Source of the DNA: Nitratireductor aestuarii
Lineage (GTDB): Bacteria; Pseudomonadota; Alphaproteobacteria; Rhizobiales; Rhizobiaceae
Direction: 5' to 3'
DNA: 64,000 nt
NCBI RefSeq assembly: GCF_014641695.1
Contig: NZ_BMIF01000011.1
Location: 62,001-126,000 of the forward strand
Position numbers and translations under genes: made by a program
Shown here: piece by piece, positions 53,193 through 62,148 of the stretch
How positions within the stretch are numbered: the first letter of the stretch is position 1
How the letters are laid out: the number at the start of each line of letters is the position of its first letter
Notes under the pieces: model-generated
Told to the model about the DNA's origin: nothing
Seen by the model: the letters and a program-made list of their open reading frames with translations, nothing else
The model's database searches: none

Positions 53193-55441
53193 GTTGCTGT
53201 GCGCCGGTCGCTGAAGGCGCTCTGGCGGCTTCAGAGCGCCCGGTAGTAACATCGGAAGAACTTCGCCTCGCCAGCCGGCCCTTGGGCGACGGTGTGATGC
53301 AGGTGGAACTCGCCGTTCCCGATGTCCACTGCGGTGGTTGCATCCATACGATCGAAAGCACGCTGAACAGGCTGGACGGCGTCGTTGGTGCCCGCGTCAA
53401 TCTCTCGACCAAGCGCGTAACGATCAAGTGGCGGGAGAACAACCCGCCCGCCCTCATCGAAACCCTCCAATCTATCGGCTACCCGCCTCACCTCTTTGAG
53501 GACGATGGCGGCAAAGACAAGGTCCTCTCCGAGCTTCTCTGGGCCACCGGCGTTGCAGGCTTCGCCGCCAGCAATATCATGCTGCTCTCCGTCTCAGTCT
53601 GGTCTGGGGCCGAAGCCTCGACACGAGACCTGTTCCACTGGATCTCGGCTCTGATCGCCATCCCCGCGCTCGCCTACGCCGGACGCATCTTCTTCCGCTC
53701 GGCCTGGAGTGCTCTGCGTCGGGGCCGCACCAACATGGACGTGCCGATCTCCATCGGCGTGACGCTCGCCTACGCGCTTAGCCTCTACGAGACAGTTCAC
53801 AGCGGCGCGCACGCCTATTTCGATGCGTCTGTATCGCTCCTCTTCTTCCTGCTGATCGGACGTACGCTCGATCACGTGATGCGCAACCGCGCCCGCGTCG
53901 CCGTCAATGGCCTTGCTCGCCTCGCCCCACGCGGCGCGACGGTTCTGGGCGAGGATGGCAGCCGCGATTACCTGCCGCTGCACGAGATCCAGCCCGGCAT
54001 GACGCTGGCCATCGCCGCCGGTGAGCGCATCCCGGTCGATGGCATCGTTCTGGACGGTACGACCGACATCGACTGTTCCATGGCCACCGGTGAAAGCGCA
54101 CCGCAGACCGCCACGTCTGGCACCGATATCCGCGCCGGCATGCTGAACCTCACGCATCCGATCACCATGCGTGCCACCGCTGCCGCAAAGGATTCTTTCC
54201 TCGCCGAAATGGTCCGCCTGATGGAAGCAGCCGAAAGCGGCCGCGCAAAGTACCGCCGTCTTGCCGATCGCGCCTCCGCCGCCTATGCCCCGGTCGTCCA
54301 CCTGACTGCCTTCCTGACGATGATCGCCTGGGTCGTGGCGTCCGGCGACTGGCACCGCTCCATCACCATCGCCATTGCGGTGCTGATCATCACCTGCCCC
54401 TGCGCGCTCGGCCTTGCCGTTCCCATGGTGCAGGTCGTCGCCGCCCGCCGCCTGTTCGAGAATGGCGTAATGGCCAAGGACGGTTCGGCCATGGAGCGTC
54501 TTGCCAACATCGACACTGCCGTCTTTGACAAGACCGGAACGCTGACCGTCGGCGATGCCCGTCTCATCAACCGCGACGAAATTGGCGATGAACCGATGCG
54601 GCTCGCAGCCGCCCTTGGCGCCTGGTCGAACCATCCGCGTTCCCGCGTCATCGCCGCCGCTCGGCCCAAGGATCACGAGACCCTTGCCTTCAGCGACATC
54701 GAGGAACTGGCAGGCTACGGCGTTCAGGCAAAGCTTGATGGTGCCACCTATCGCCTCGGCCGCGCCTCCTGGGCGCTTGGACGCGAGGATGCCGAAGGCA
54801 CCGTCCTCGCCTGCAACGGCGAACTCCTTGCCTCCTTCCGCTTCGAGGACCGTCTGCGACAGGACACTGTCGAGGCCCTGCAGGCGCTCCAGAGCCGTGG
54901 CATTCGCGTGGAGATCATGTCCGGCGACAACGAAGCCAACGTCGCCGCAATCGCCCGCAAGCTCGGCATATCTACCTACCGTGCAGGCGTCCTGCCGGAC
55001 GACAAGGCGAAGCACATGGCGGACCTCGCCGCCGAAGGCCGCAAGGTCCTGATGGTCGGCGACGGCCTCAACGACGCCCCCGCCCTCGCCGCCGCCTACG
55101 TCTCCATGGCTCCCGCGACCGCCGCTGACGTTGGCCGCAATGCCGCCGATTTCGTCTTCCTGCACGAAAGCATGATGGCCGCACCCGTCACGCACCAGAT
55201 CGCCCAGCGCTCGGGCAGGCTGATCCGCCAGAACTTTGGCATCGCCGTCGTTTACAACCTGATTGCCGTGCCGATCGCCGTTCTCGGCTACGTCACACCG
55301 CTGATTGCCGCGATTGCCATGTCCGGCTCCTCGATCATCGTTGTTGCGAACGCCCTGCGCCTGCTCAGCGGCAACCGGAAGGCGACACAGCCTTCAGCCA
55401 GTGCCAGGCAACCTGCGCACAAGCTGCAGGAGGCCTTGTGA
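53189..55441 (+). CDS. ccoI: CcoI/FixI, copper-exporting P1B-type ATPase for cbb3 assembly
   Basis: This ATPase moves Cu(I) across the inner membrane for the CuB site of cbb3 oxidase. The 750-residue product has an N-terminal metal-binding domain with CxxC (Cys48/Cys51, VHCGGCIHT). It has the membrane metal site CPCALG (Cys403 and Cys405), the phosphorylation site DKTGTLT (Asp447) and the hinge GDGLNDAPAL. The extra N-terminal MSCCAP is usual for FixI. The stop overlaps the GTG start of ccoS (GTGA). Confidence 0.95.
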   Translation: MSCCAPVAEGALAASERPVVTSEELRLASRPLGDGVMQVELAVPDVHCGGCIHTIESTLNRLDGVVGARVNLSTKRVTIKWRENNPPALIETLQSIGYPPHLFEDDGGKDKVLSELLWATGVAGFAASNIMLLSVSVWSGAEASTRDLFHWISALIAIPALAYAGRIFFRSAWSALRRGRTNMDVPISIGVTLAYALSLYETVHSGAHAYFDASVSLLFFLLIGRTLDHVMRNRARVAVNGLARLAPRGATVLGEDGSRDYLPLHEIQPGMTLAIAAGERIPVDGIVLDGTTDIDCSMATGESAPQTATSGTDIRAGMLNLTHPITMRATAAAKDSFLAEMVRLMEAAESGRAKYRRLADRASAAYAPVVHLTAFLTMIAWVVASGDWHRSITIAIAVLIITCPCALGLAVPMVQVVAARRLFENGVMAKDGSAMERLANIDTAVFDKTGTLTVGDARLINRDEIGDEPMRLAAALGAWSNHPRSRVIAAARPKDHETLAFSDIEELAGYGVQAKLDGATYRLGRASWALGREDAEGTVLACNGELLASFRFEDRLRQDTVEALQALQSRGIRVEIMSGDNEANVAAIARKLGISTYRAGVLPDDKAKHMADLAAEGRKVLMVGDGLNDAPALAAAYVSMAPATAADVGRNAADFVFLHESMMAAPVTHQIAQRSGRLIRQNFGIAVVYNLIAVPIAVLGYVTPLIAAIAMSGSSIIVVANALRLLSGNRKATQPSASARQPAHKLQEAL

Positions 55442-55599
55442 CCAACCTTTCTGTCCTGATCCCCATCGCACTATTCCTCGGCGCTGTCGGCCTCTTCGGC
55501 TTCCTTTGGGCTCTCCGCAGCGGCCAGTTCGATGACATGGATGGCGCCGCCGAACGCATCCTCATCGATGATGAGGAAGACCGGTCGGTAAAGCACTAA
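55438..55599 (+). CDS. ccoS: CcoS, cbb3 oxidase maturation protein (53 aa)
   Basis: The GTG start lies inside the ccoI stop (GTGA). The peptide has one membrane helix (LSVLIPIALFLGAVGLFGFL), then ALRSGQFDDMDGAAERILID, which matches the CcoS core W-x-x-x-x-G-Q-[FY]-D-D-x-x-x-x-x-x-R-I-L. CcoS is needed to put haem and copper into CcoN. It ends the ccoGHIS operon. Confidence 0.93.
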   Translation: MTNLSVLIPIALFLGAVGLFGFLWALRSGQFDDMDGAAERILIDDEEDRSVKH

Positions 55600-55678
55600 C
55601 TTCCACCCTCCTTATGTGCGCTTAAGTCCTATTTCTCCTAGTCTCCTGAGCGGGGCCACGGCAGGAGGCGCGGGACAG

Positions 55679-56014
55679 ATGACCGAGAATGTTGGAGGTG
55701 GGCCGCTTGGGCCGACCTCGCCGAAGGGTGGCGATACCGATGCCGAGGTCATCGTCATCGACAAACCGTTCCTCACACGCCCCCGCCTGCTCACGTTCGA
55801 GAACGACAACTCTCCGGACCCGATACCGCTCTACCGCCAGGTCGAGCTTCTGAGGGATGCCCTGACGCCTTTCGCGGAACTCAGCGAACTCTTCCGATCG
55901 ACCAACGGCAATCAGGCCGTGTTCTCCATGAACTTCGGCCCCGGCCGATGGCGCGAGCTCACGATCAACGACTTCCGCCGCGCCCGCACAGCTCTCTCGC
56001 AAACGGAAGACTGA
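55679..56014 (+). CDS. Hypothetical protein (111 aa)
   Basis: The ATG at 55679 has AGGAGG about 9 bases upstream; the longer frame from 55616 is less likely. The N-terminus is Gly/Pro-rich, then come VIVIDKPFLTRPRLLTFEND and a C-terminal part with SELFRSTNGNQAVFSMNFGPGRW and RELTINDFRRARTAL. No membrane segment or known domain was recognised. It is separated from ccoS by 79 bp and from the sugar kinase by 65 bp on the same strand, so it is not clearly part of either unit. Confidence 0.6.
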   Translation: MTENVGGGPLGPTSPKGGDTDAEVIVIDKPFLTRPRLLTFENDNSPDPIPLYRQVELLRDALTPFAELSELFRSTNGNQAVFSMNFGPGRWRELTINDFRRARTALSQTED

Positions 56015-56079
56015 CGCTGGCACCCCGCACGTTGATCAGGCTAAACTGGCGCTGAGACGACATTGGTGATGGGGAAGAC

Positions 56080-57000
56080 ATGATCCTTTGCTGCGGCGAA
56101 GCGCTGATCGACATGCTGCCGGCAACGGCAGAGGGCGAGCCTGCGTTCCGGCCCCTGCCCGGCGGCTCCGTCTTCAACAGCGCCATCGCGCTAGGGCGTC
56201 TCGGCGTTCCCGTGTCGTTCTTCTCGGGCCTGTCGGACGACCTGTTCGGCTCACTGCTGCAGGAGAAACTCCGCGAGAGCCACGTCGATCTCTCCCATGC
56301 CGTGATCTCCGCGAGGCCCACCACCCTCGCCTTCGCCAAGATCGAAAACGGCAACGCCAGTTACTTCTTCTACGACGAGAACACGGCTGGCCGAATGCTC
56401 TCGGATTCAGACCTTCCAACGCTAGGTCACAATATCGAAGCCCTGCTTTTCGGCGGCATAAGCCTCGTCAGCGAACCCTGCGGCAGCGCCTATGAAAGCC
56501 TTCTGCACCGCGAGGCCCCGCATCGCCTAATCATGCTGGATCCGAACATCCGGCCTAGCTTCATTCAGGACGCGGAGCGCCATCGCGCCCGCCTGCAACG
56601 GCTGGTTGCTTCATCGGATATCGTGAAAGTATCAGACGATGACCTGCGCTGGATCGCACCGGAAACGTCTCAGCAGGAAGCCATAGCCGACCTTCTCGCC
56701 ACCGGACCCAAGCTCGTGGTTCTGACTTCCGGTGAACAGGGTGCGCACGCCTTTTGGAACGGTGGAAACCTGAGCATCCCCGCTGTGCCTGTGCCGGTTG
56801 CGGACACGGTAGGTGCGGGCGACACGTTCAACGCTGGCTTCCTTGCCGCCCTGCGCGATGCTGGCGCGCTCCGCAAGGAGAGCCTCGCCAGTCCCGATCC
56901 CGAAGTGATCCGAAACGCCCTTGCCTTCGCGGCAAAGGTTGCTTCCATCACCGTCTCGCGTGTCGGCGCCAATCCACCCTGGCGAAACGAACTGACCTAG
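56080..57000 (+). CDS. PfkB-family sugar kinase, probable fructokinase
   Basis: The enzyme phosphorylates a sugar with ATP in the cytoplasm. The 306-residue product starts MILCCGEALIDMLPA and has the substrate-side motif PGGSVFNSAIALGRLG, then the PfkB signature DTVGAGDTFNAGFLAAL with the catalytic Asp. It is most like rhizobial fructokinases (Frk), but PfkB members vary in substrate, so fructose is likely and not certain. Its stop overlaps the convergent cysQ stop by 4 bp. Confidence 0.88.
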   Translation: MILCCGEALIDMLPATAEGEPAFRPLPGGSVFNSAIALGRLGVPVSFFSGLSDDLFGSLLQEKLRESHVDLSHAVISARPTTLAFAKIENGNASYFFYDENTAGRMLSDSDLPTLGHNIEALLFGGISLVSEPCGSAYESLLHREAPHRLIMLDPNIRPSFIQDAERHRARLQRLVASSDIVKVSDDDLRWIAPETSQQEAIADLLATGPKLVVLTSGEQGAHAFWNGGNLSIPAVPVPVADTVGAGDTFNAGFLAALRDAGALRKESLASPDPEVIRNALAFAAKVASITVSRVGANPPWRNELT

Positions 57001-57779
57001 CTCGCACCTTCCGCAATGAAAAACGGGCTGCAGAATCCGGTTCCTTCCCGCGATCCATAGGTCAGAGGATTTCCATCAAGATCACGCGTCATGCCGCCAG
57101 AAGCCCGCAGGATCGCGTCTCCGGCTGCCGTATCCCACTGCATGGTGGGCCCGAAACGCGGATAGATATCCGCTTCGCCTCGCGCGAGCAGGCAGAACTT
57201 CAACGAGGACCCGATCGACGTCACGCGTGAGCCCGGAAACTTCGCAATATACGCATCCGTCTCCGGCGTACGATGCGACAGGCTTGCGAGGATCACCGGC
57301 TCCGAAGCTGGCTTCGATCGTGCCCGGATCTGTGTCCGGCCCACCATCTCGCCATCCCTGAGTTCGATCTCAAACGCCCCATCCGACCCGCCCGAGAACA
57401 TCAATCCGCGCGCAGGCGCCAGAACCACGCCCAGCACCGGCGTTCCATGGCGTATGAGCGCAATGTTGACGGTGAAATCAGGCCGTCGCTCGATGAACTC
57501 CCGCGTTCCATCGAGCGGATCGATCAGCAGGAAGGCATCGCCACATTCGGGGATGATCCCGAGCGAAGCGTTCTCCTCCGCCACGCACGGAACACCCGGC
57601 AGCTTTTCGCAGAGGCCCGAAAGGATGATTTTTTCCGCCTCACGGTCCGCCGCAGTCACAGGCGAGGCATCGGCCTTCCGCTCAATGGCAAAGCCTTGTT
57701 CGTAGTGGCGCATGATCTCATGCCCCGCAGCAAGCGCGAGACTTTCGAACAGCGCCAGGAGATCACTATCTTGCCGCAC
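56997..57779 (-). CDS. cysQ: 3'(2'),5'-bisphosphate nucleotidase CysQ
   Basis: CysQ removes the 3'-phosphate from PAP and PAPS and so keeps sulfate activation in balance. The 260-residue product has the inositol-monophosphatase fold with metal-site motifs CVAEENASLG (Glu) and LLIDPLDGTREFI (Asp-Pro-Leu-Asp-Gly-Thr). The C-terminal QWDTAAGDAILRASGG carries the substrate-side Asp. It lies 64 bp after cysNC on the same strand, which fits a sulfate-activation unit cysD-cysNC-cysQ. Confidence 0.93.
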   Translation of the reverse strand: MRQDSDLLALFESLALAAGHEIMRHYEQGFAIERKADASPVTAADREAEKIILSGLCEKLPGVPCVAEENASLGIIPECGDAFLLIDPLDGTREFIERRPDFTVNIALIRHGTPVLGVVLAPARGLMFSGGSDGAFEIELRDGEMVGRTQIRARSKPASEPVILASLSHRTPETDAYIAKFPGSRVTSIGSSLKFCLLARGEADIYPRFGPTMQWDTAAGDAILRASGGMTRDLDGNPLTYGSREGTGFCSPFFIAEGAS

Positions 57780-57843
57780 CGAACCCCGTCCTCTCCCATC
57801 TGCGCCTGCGGGAAGAACGGTTGAACGCGTTTCCCGGCTTGCG

Positions 57844-59757
57844 TCAGCAATAGCCCCGTTCTCTTAACCAGCCTTCCAGTTCGGCGACAAGGTCTTCCGC
57901 GCTTCGCCCGGACGTTTTGAGGTGCACGTCCGGCGCTTCCGGAGCCTCATAGGGCGAATCGATGCCGGTGAAATTCTTGATCTCATCTTTCAGCGCACGC
58001 GCATAGAGCCCCTTGGGATCGCGCTCGATGCACTCCTGCAGCGGCGTATCAACGAAGATCTCGATGAACTCGTTCTTGTCCGCCAGCTCGCGCGCCATCG
58101 CGCGCTCCGCCCGATAAGGCGAGATCAGCGAAACCAACACGATCAGCCCGGCATCCGCCATCAGCTTTGCCACCTCGGAAACACGCCGGATGTTTTCGAT
58201 CCGATCTTCCTGGCTGAACCCAAGATCGCGGTTGAGCCCGTGGCGGACATTGTCGCCGTCGAGAATATACGTATGCCGCCCGCTCGCGTGCAGCTTCCGT
58301 TCAAGCAGATTTGCAATCGTCGACTTGCCTGATCCGGAGAGCCCCGTGAACCAGAGGATCGACGGCTGCTGCTGCTTTTGCTCGGCGCGCGCGGCCTTGT
58401 TCACATCCAGCTTCTGCCACTGGATGTTCGCTGCACGGCGCAGCGGCTGCAGGAACATGCCCGCGCCCACCGTGGCGTTCGTCATCCGGTCGATCAGGAT
58501 GAACGAACCGGTCGACTTGTTCTCCTCGAAGGCGTCGAAGGTGATCGGCGCCTGCAGCGAGAACTCGCACACGCCGATCTCGTTCATCTCCAGCGATGTC
58601 GCATCTTCCGGGGCGGTATTGTTGACGTTGATGCGGTGCCGGAGCTGGCTCACCTTGGCGCTCACCTGGTCCGTCTCGGTCCTCACCAGATACATGCGGC
58701 CGGGCACCAGCGGGCTCTCGTTGAACCACACCACATTGGCTGCAAACTGGTCGGCCACATGCGGCTTCCGGTCCGGCGAGCAGACCACGGCGCCCCGCGA
58801 AATGTCCACCTCTCGGTCCAACACCAGCGTGACCGCCTGTCCGCGTGCCACCTCATCCAGATCACCGTCATGCGTCACGATGCGCTTGATCCGCGCCATC
58901 GCCCTCGGATGTGGGATCAGCACCTCGTCGCCCACCGCAATGCGCCCGGAAGCAACCGTTCCGCAATAGCCGCGGAAATTGGCATTCGGCCGGTTGACGT
59001 ACTGTACGGGGAAGCGAAAGGGGCGGCCGCGCAGCGGCTCCTCCGCGTCCACCGTCTCCAGATGTTCAAGCAGGCTCGGCCCTTCATACCACTCCATGTT
59101 GGCCGACCGGTCGATGACATTGTCGCCATGCCGGGCCGAAATCGGAATGGCCTGCACCGAGGCAAAGCCCAGCGCATCCGCAAACGCGTTGTACTCGTCT
59201 CGGATCGCATTGAAGACGCCCTGGTCATAGCCGACCAGATCGATCTTGTTTACCGCCAGCACGATGTGCCGGATGCCGAGCAGGGACGCGATGATCGTAT
59301 GTCGGCGCGTCTGCGGCAGCAGGCCCACCTTGGCATTGACAAGCACAACGGCAAGATCGGCGGTGGAAGCGCCGGTTGCCATGTTCCGCGTATATTGCTC
59401 ATGGCCCGGCGTATCCGCCACGATGAACTTCCGCTTGGCGGTCGCGAAGAACCGGTAGGCAACGTCGATGGTGATGCCCTGCTCGCGTTCAGCCTCCAGC
59501 CCATCCACCAGCAGCGCGAAATCAAGGTCACTACCGTTGGTGCCGTGCCGCTCGGAGTCCTTCCGCAGCGCCGCCAGCTGGTCCTCGAAGACGAGCTTCG
59601 TGTCATAGAGCAGCCTGCCGATGAGCGTGGACTTGCCATCGTCTACCGATCCGCAGGTCAAAAATCGCAGGAGGGTCTTGTTCTGCTGCGCGGCGATGTA
59701 GGACTGAACATCCGTCGCCGAGGTTGCATCAATTGGTCTGGCAGCAACTTGCAGCAT
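57844..59757 (-). CDS. cysNC: Bifunctional sulfate adenylyltransferase subunit 1 / APS kinase (CysNC, NodQ type)
   Basis: The N-terminal part is the GTPase subunit of ATP sulfurylase; the C-terminal part phosphorylates APS to PAPS. The ATG at 59757 overlaps the cysD stop by one base. The GTPase motifs are GSVDDGKSTLIGRLLYD, ADTPGHEQYTRNMA and AVNKIDLVGYD. After about residue 440 the APS kinase domain has LWFTGLSGSGKSTIANLLE and DGDNVRHGLNRDLGFS. Length 637 aa equals NodQ/CysNC fusions of rhizobia. No nod or cysH gene is near, so it probably serves general sulfate assimilation or sulfation. Confidence 0.95.
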   Translation of the reverse strand: MLQVAARPIDATSATDVQSYIAAQQNKTLLRFLTCGSVDDGKSTLIGRLLYDTKLVFEDQLAALRKDSERHGTNGSDLDFALLVDGLEAEREQGITIDVAYRFFATAKRKFIVADTPGHEQYTRNMATGASTADLAVVLVNAKVGLLPQTRRHTIIASLLGIRHIVLAVNKIDLVGYDQGVFNAIRDEYNAFADALGFASVQAIPISARHGDNVIDRSANMEWYEGPSLLEHLETVDAEEPLRGRPFRFPVQYVNRPNANFRGYCGTVASGRIAVGDEVLIPHPRAMARIKRIVTHDGDLDEVARGQAVTLVLDREVDISRGAVVCSPDRKPHVADQFAANVVWFNESPLVPGRMYLVRTETDQVSAKVSQLRHRINVNNTAPEDATSLEMNEIGVCEFSLQAPITFDAFEENKSTGSFILIDRMTNATVGAGMFLQPLRRAANIQWQKLDVNKAARAEQKQQQPSILWFTGLSGSGKSTIANLLERKLHASGRHTYILDGDNVRHGLNRDLGFSQEDRIENIRRVSEVAKLMADAGLIVLVSLISPYRAERAMARELADKNEFIEIFVDTPLQECIERDPKGLYARALKDEIKNFTGIDSPYEAPEAPDVHLKTSGRSAEDLVAELEGWLRERGYC

Positions 59758-60662
59758 CAAAAATACCCTTCCCTCTTCTTCTTTTCCATGGAACCAGCTT
59801 CGTCGTGGTCGATCAGGCGGCCCTGCCGTTCAGATGACTGGGCGATGAGCATTTCAGCCACGACTTCCTCGAGCGTATCGGCCTCGGATTCGACTGCTGC
59901 CGTCAGCGGGTAACAACCAAGCGTGCGGAACCGCACCATGCGCTCTTCGACGACCTCGTCGGGCTGAAGCGGCATGCGATCGTCATCGACCATGATCCAT
60001 TGCCCGCCACGGTTTACCACCGGGCGGCGTGCCGCAAGGTAAAGGTCGGGGATGGGGATATTTTCCAGCAGGATATACTGCCAGATGTCGAGCTCGGTCC
60101 AATTGGACAGCGGAAACACGCGGATGCTTTCGCCCGCATCCACACGCGTATTGTAGATCTTCCACATCTCCGGGCGCTGGTTCTTCGGGTCCCAGGCATG
60201 GGCTGCATTGCGGAAGGAAAAGATCCGCTCCTTGGCGCGAGACTTCTCCTCGTCCCGCCTTGCTCCGCCGAAGGCAGCGTCAAAGCCATGCTTTTCAAGC
60301 GCCTGGCGCAGCGCCAGCGTCTTCATCACATGCGTATGCAGCCCCGCGCCGTGCGTAAACGGACCGATCCCCTCGCGTACGCCTTCCTGATTGATATGAA
60401 CCAGAAGATCGAAGCCCCGCTCGGCCGCCATCCGATCCCGAAACTCGATCATCTCGCGGAACTTCCAGGTGGTGTCGACATGGAGAATGGGGAACGGCGG
60501 CTTGGCCGGATAGAAGGCCTTCATCGCCAGATGCAGCAGGACGGACGAATCTTTCCCGATGGAATAAAGCATCACGGGCTTGGCAAAATTTGCCGCGACT
60601 TCCCGCATGATATGGATCGATTCAGCCTCCAGACGCTGGAGGTGCGTATGTACTGCGCGCAT
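59757..60662 (-). CDS. cysD: Sulfate adenylyltransferase subunit 2 (CysD, NodP type)
   Basis: CysD makes APS from sulfate and ATP with CysN. The start at 60662 ([19 protein letters not shown]) has GGAAG 9 bases upstream. The PP-loop motif [18 protein letters not shown] is present, followed by [31 protein letters not shown] and [10 protein letters not shown]. Length 301 aa is standard. It leads the minus-strand unit cysD-cysNC-cysQ. The first residues match NodP/CysD of rhizobia closely. Confidence 0.95.
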   Translation of the reverse strand: MRAVHTHLQRLEAESIHIMREVAANFAKPVMLYSIGKDSSVLLHLAMKAFYPAKPPFPILHVDTTWKFREMIEFRDRMAAERGFDLLVHINQEGVREGIGPFTHGAGLHTHVMKTLALRQALEKHGFDAAFGGARRDEEKSRAKERIFSFRNAAHAWDPKNQRPEMWKIYNTRVDAGESIRVFPLSNWTELDIWQYILLENIPIPDLYLAARRPVVNRGGQWIMVDDDRMPLQPDEVVEERMVRFRTLGCYPLTAAVESEADTLEEVVAEMLIAQSSERQGRLIDHDEAGSMEKKKREGYF

Positions 60663-60778
60663 GTGAAGGGACTTCCAAGGCCAGATGAATTTGCCTGGAA
60701 GTAAACATGCGAATGAAGCTCCTCTCAAGGAGCCCTGACCCAAGTATAAGCTGGGTTTTGTCTTGTTTTTGCGCCAAC

Positions 60779-60804
60779 GGGAAAGAACGCAGAAGTTCTT
60801 TCCC
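60779..60804. terminator. Hairpin between the aminotransferase and cysD genes
   Basis: GGGAAAGAAC (60779-60788) pairs perfectly with GTTCTTTCCC (60795-60804) around six bases. It lies 33 bp after the aminotransferase stop on the minus strand and 117 bp before the cysD start. A T-run is lacking on the minus strand, so termination efficiency is uncertain. Confidence 0.5.
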
Positions 60805-60836
60805 TGAAGCCGCTAGGCGGCGCTGGCTGCCAGCAA

Positions 60837-61955
60837 TCAGCCCTTCACGGCCTCGCGGATGGCGCGGGCGATGCGCTCCTGGTCATCCTGCGTCAGGTAG
60901 GGGTGCATCGGCAGGCAGAGGATGCGCTCCGGCAACGTTTCGGAAACTTCAAGTCCGGTCGAAACGCGCGGGAATGCCGAGTAAGCCTTCTGCAGGTGCA
61001 GCGACTTCTCGTAATAGATGACCGAAGGAATACCTTCCTGCTGGAGGCGCGAGCGAACCGCATCGCGCTTCGGCGTCTCGATGGCATACTGCGCCCAGGC
61101 GGAACGAACGTTGTCCGGCAGCACAGGTACCTTCACCACATCGCCCAGCAGCTCGTTATAGCGCCTGGCCACGTCGGCACGCATGTCCATTTCTTCCGGC
61201 AGCAGCTCGAGCTTGAGCAGCAGCACAGCCGCCTGCATCGTGTCGAGACGCGAGTTCAGGCCGATGCGAACATTGTCGTACTGGCTCGAACCCTTGCCGT
61301 GAAAAGCGATGGAGCGCAGCACGTCGGCAAGTTCAGCATCGTTGGTGAACATCGCACCGCCATCGCCATAGCAGCCGAGCGGCTTGGCAGGATAGAAGCT
61401 GGTGGAGCCAACGTTGCTGAACGCGCCGCACATGGTGTTGTCGCGCTGACCGCCGATCGCCTGCGCGGCGTCTTCGATCACGAAGAGCCCCTCGCGAACA
61501 GCGATCGCATTGATCTGGTCATAGAGCGCCGGCTGACCGAAGAGGTCGACCGGAATAATTGCCTTCGGCGTCAGAACGCCTTCGCGGCGAACGTCAGCGA
61601 TGGCCGTCTCAAGGCTCGCCACATCCATGTTGTAGGTGTCGGCATCGATGTCGACGAAAACCGGCGTCGCTCCGGCGAGCGCTACCACTTCCGCCGTAGC
61701 GGCAAAGGTGAAGCTCGGAACGAACACGGCGTCGCCGCGGCCGATGCCGCTTGCCATCAGGGGGATCAGGAGAGCATCCGTGCCGTTTGCACAGGTCACG
61801 ACGTGCTTCACGCCAACGTAATCGGCGAGCTTCTTCTCGAACTCTGCGACTTCCGGACCGAGGATGTATCGGCCCTCGTTCATCACCTTGACCAGTGCCT
61901 TCTCAAGCTTGTCCTGAATACGCGCGCGCTGTGCGCCAAGGTCGATAAACTGCAT
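60837..61955 (-). CDS. DegT/DnrJ/EryC1/StrS family aminotransferase
   Basis: These PLP enzymes transfer an amino group to a keto-sugar in the making of amino sugars for surface polysaccharides. The start at 61955 (MQFIDLGAQRARIQDKLEKA) has GAGGG upstream. Substrate and cofactor regions are GRYILGPEVAEFEKKLADY, CANGTDALLIPLMA, VIEDAAQAIGG and STSFYPAKPLGCYGDGG with the PLP Lys, then GLNSRLDTMQAAVL. Length 372 aa fits. The sugar substrate cannot be read from the sequence. The divergent phosphomannomutase gene fits a role in sugar-nucleotide supply. Confidence 0.92.
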   Translation of the reverse strand: MQFIDLGAQRARIQDKLEKALVKVMNEGRYILGPEVAEFEKKLADYVGVKHVVTCANGTDALLIPLMASGIGRGDAVFVPSFTFAATAEVVALAGATPVFVDIDADTYNMDVASLETAIADVRREGVLTPKAIIPVDLFGQPALYDQINAIAVREGLFVIEDAAQAIGGQRDNTMCGAFSNVGSTSFYPAKPLGCYGDGGAMFTNDAELADVLRSIAFHGKGSSQYDNVRIGLNSRLDTMQAAVLLLKLELLPEEMDMRADVARRYNELLGDVVKVPVLPDNVRSAWAQYAIETPKRDAVRSRLQQEGIPSVIYYEKSLHLQKAYSAFPRVSTGLEVSETLPERILCLPMHPYLTQDDQERIARAIREAVKG

Positions 61956-62148
61956 TCCGATGCCCTCACATAGTCGTCGAGCCGTCCATATGCCCGCACA
62001 CAATCTTTAGCAACAGAAAGGAACGTTCACTCTGTCGCAGGCGTTGTTACAACTGGTGAATAAGTTGCCAGCGTCATGGAAAGCTGAGACTTTCTTTTGC
62101 ACGTTTTCGCATCTACACCTGCAGCACCTTACCAAGGAGAGATAGTGT

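Noticed and set aside
53594-55195. A 533-codon frame on the minus strand opposite ccoI
   Set aside because: The His/Gly/Asp-rich product is a codon-bias shadow of the P-type ATPase gene, whose motifs are all intact on the plus strand.
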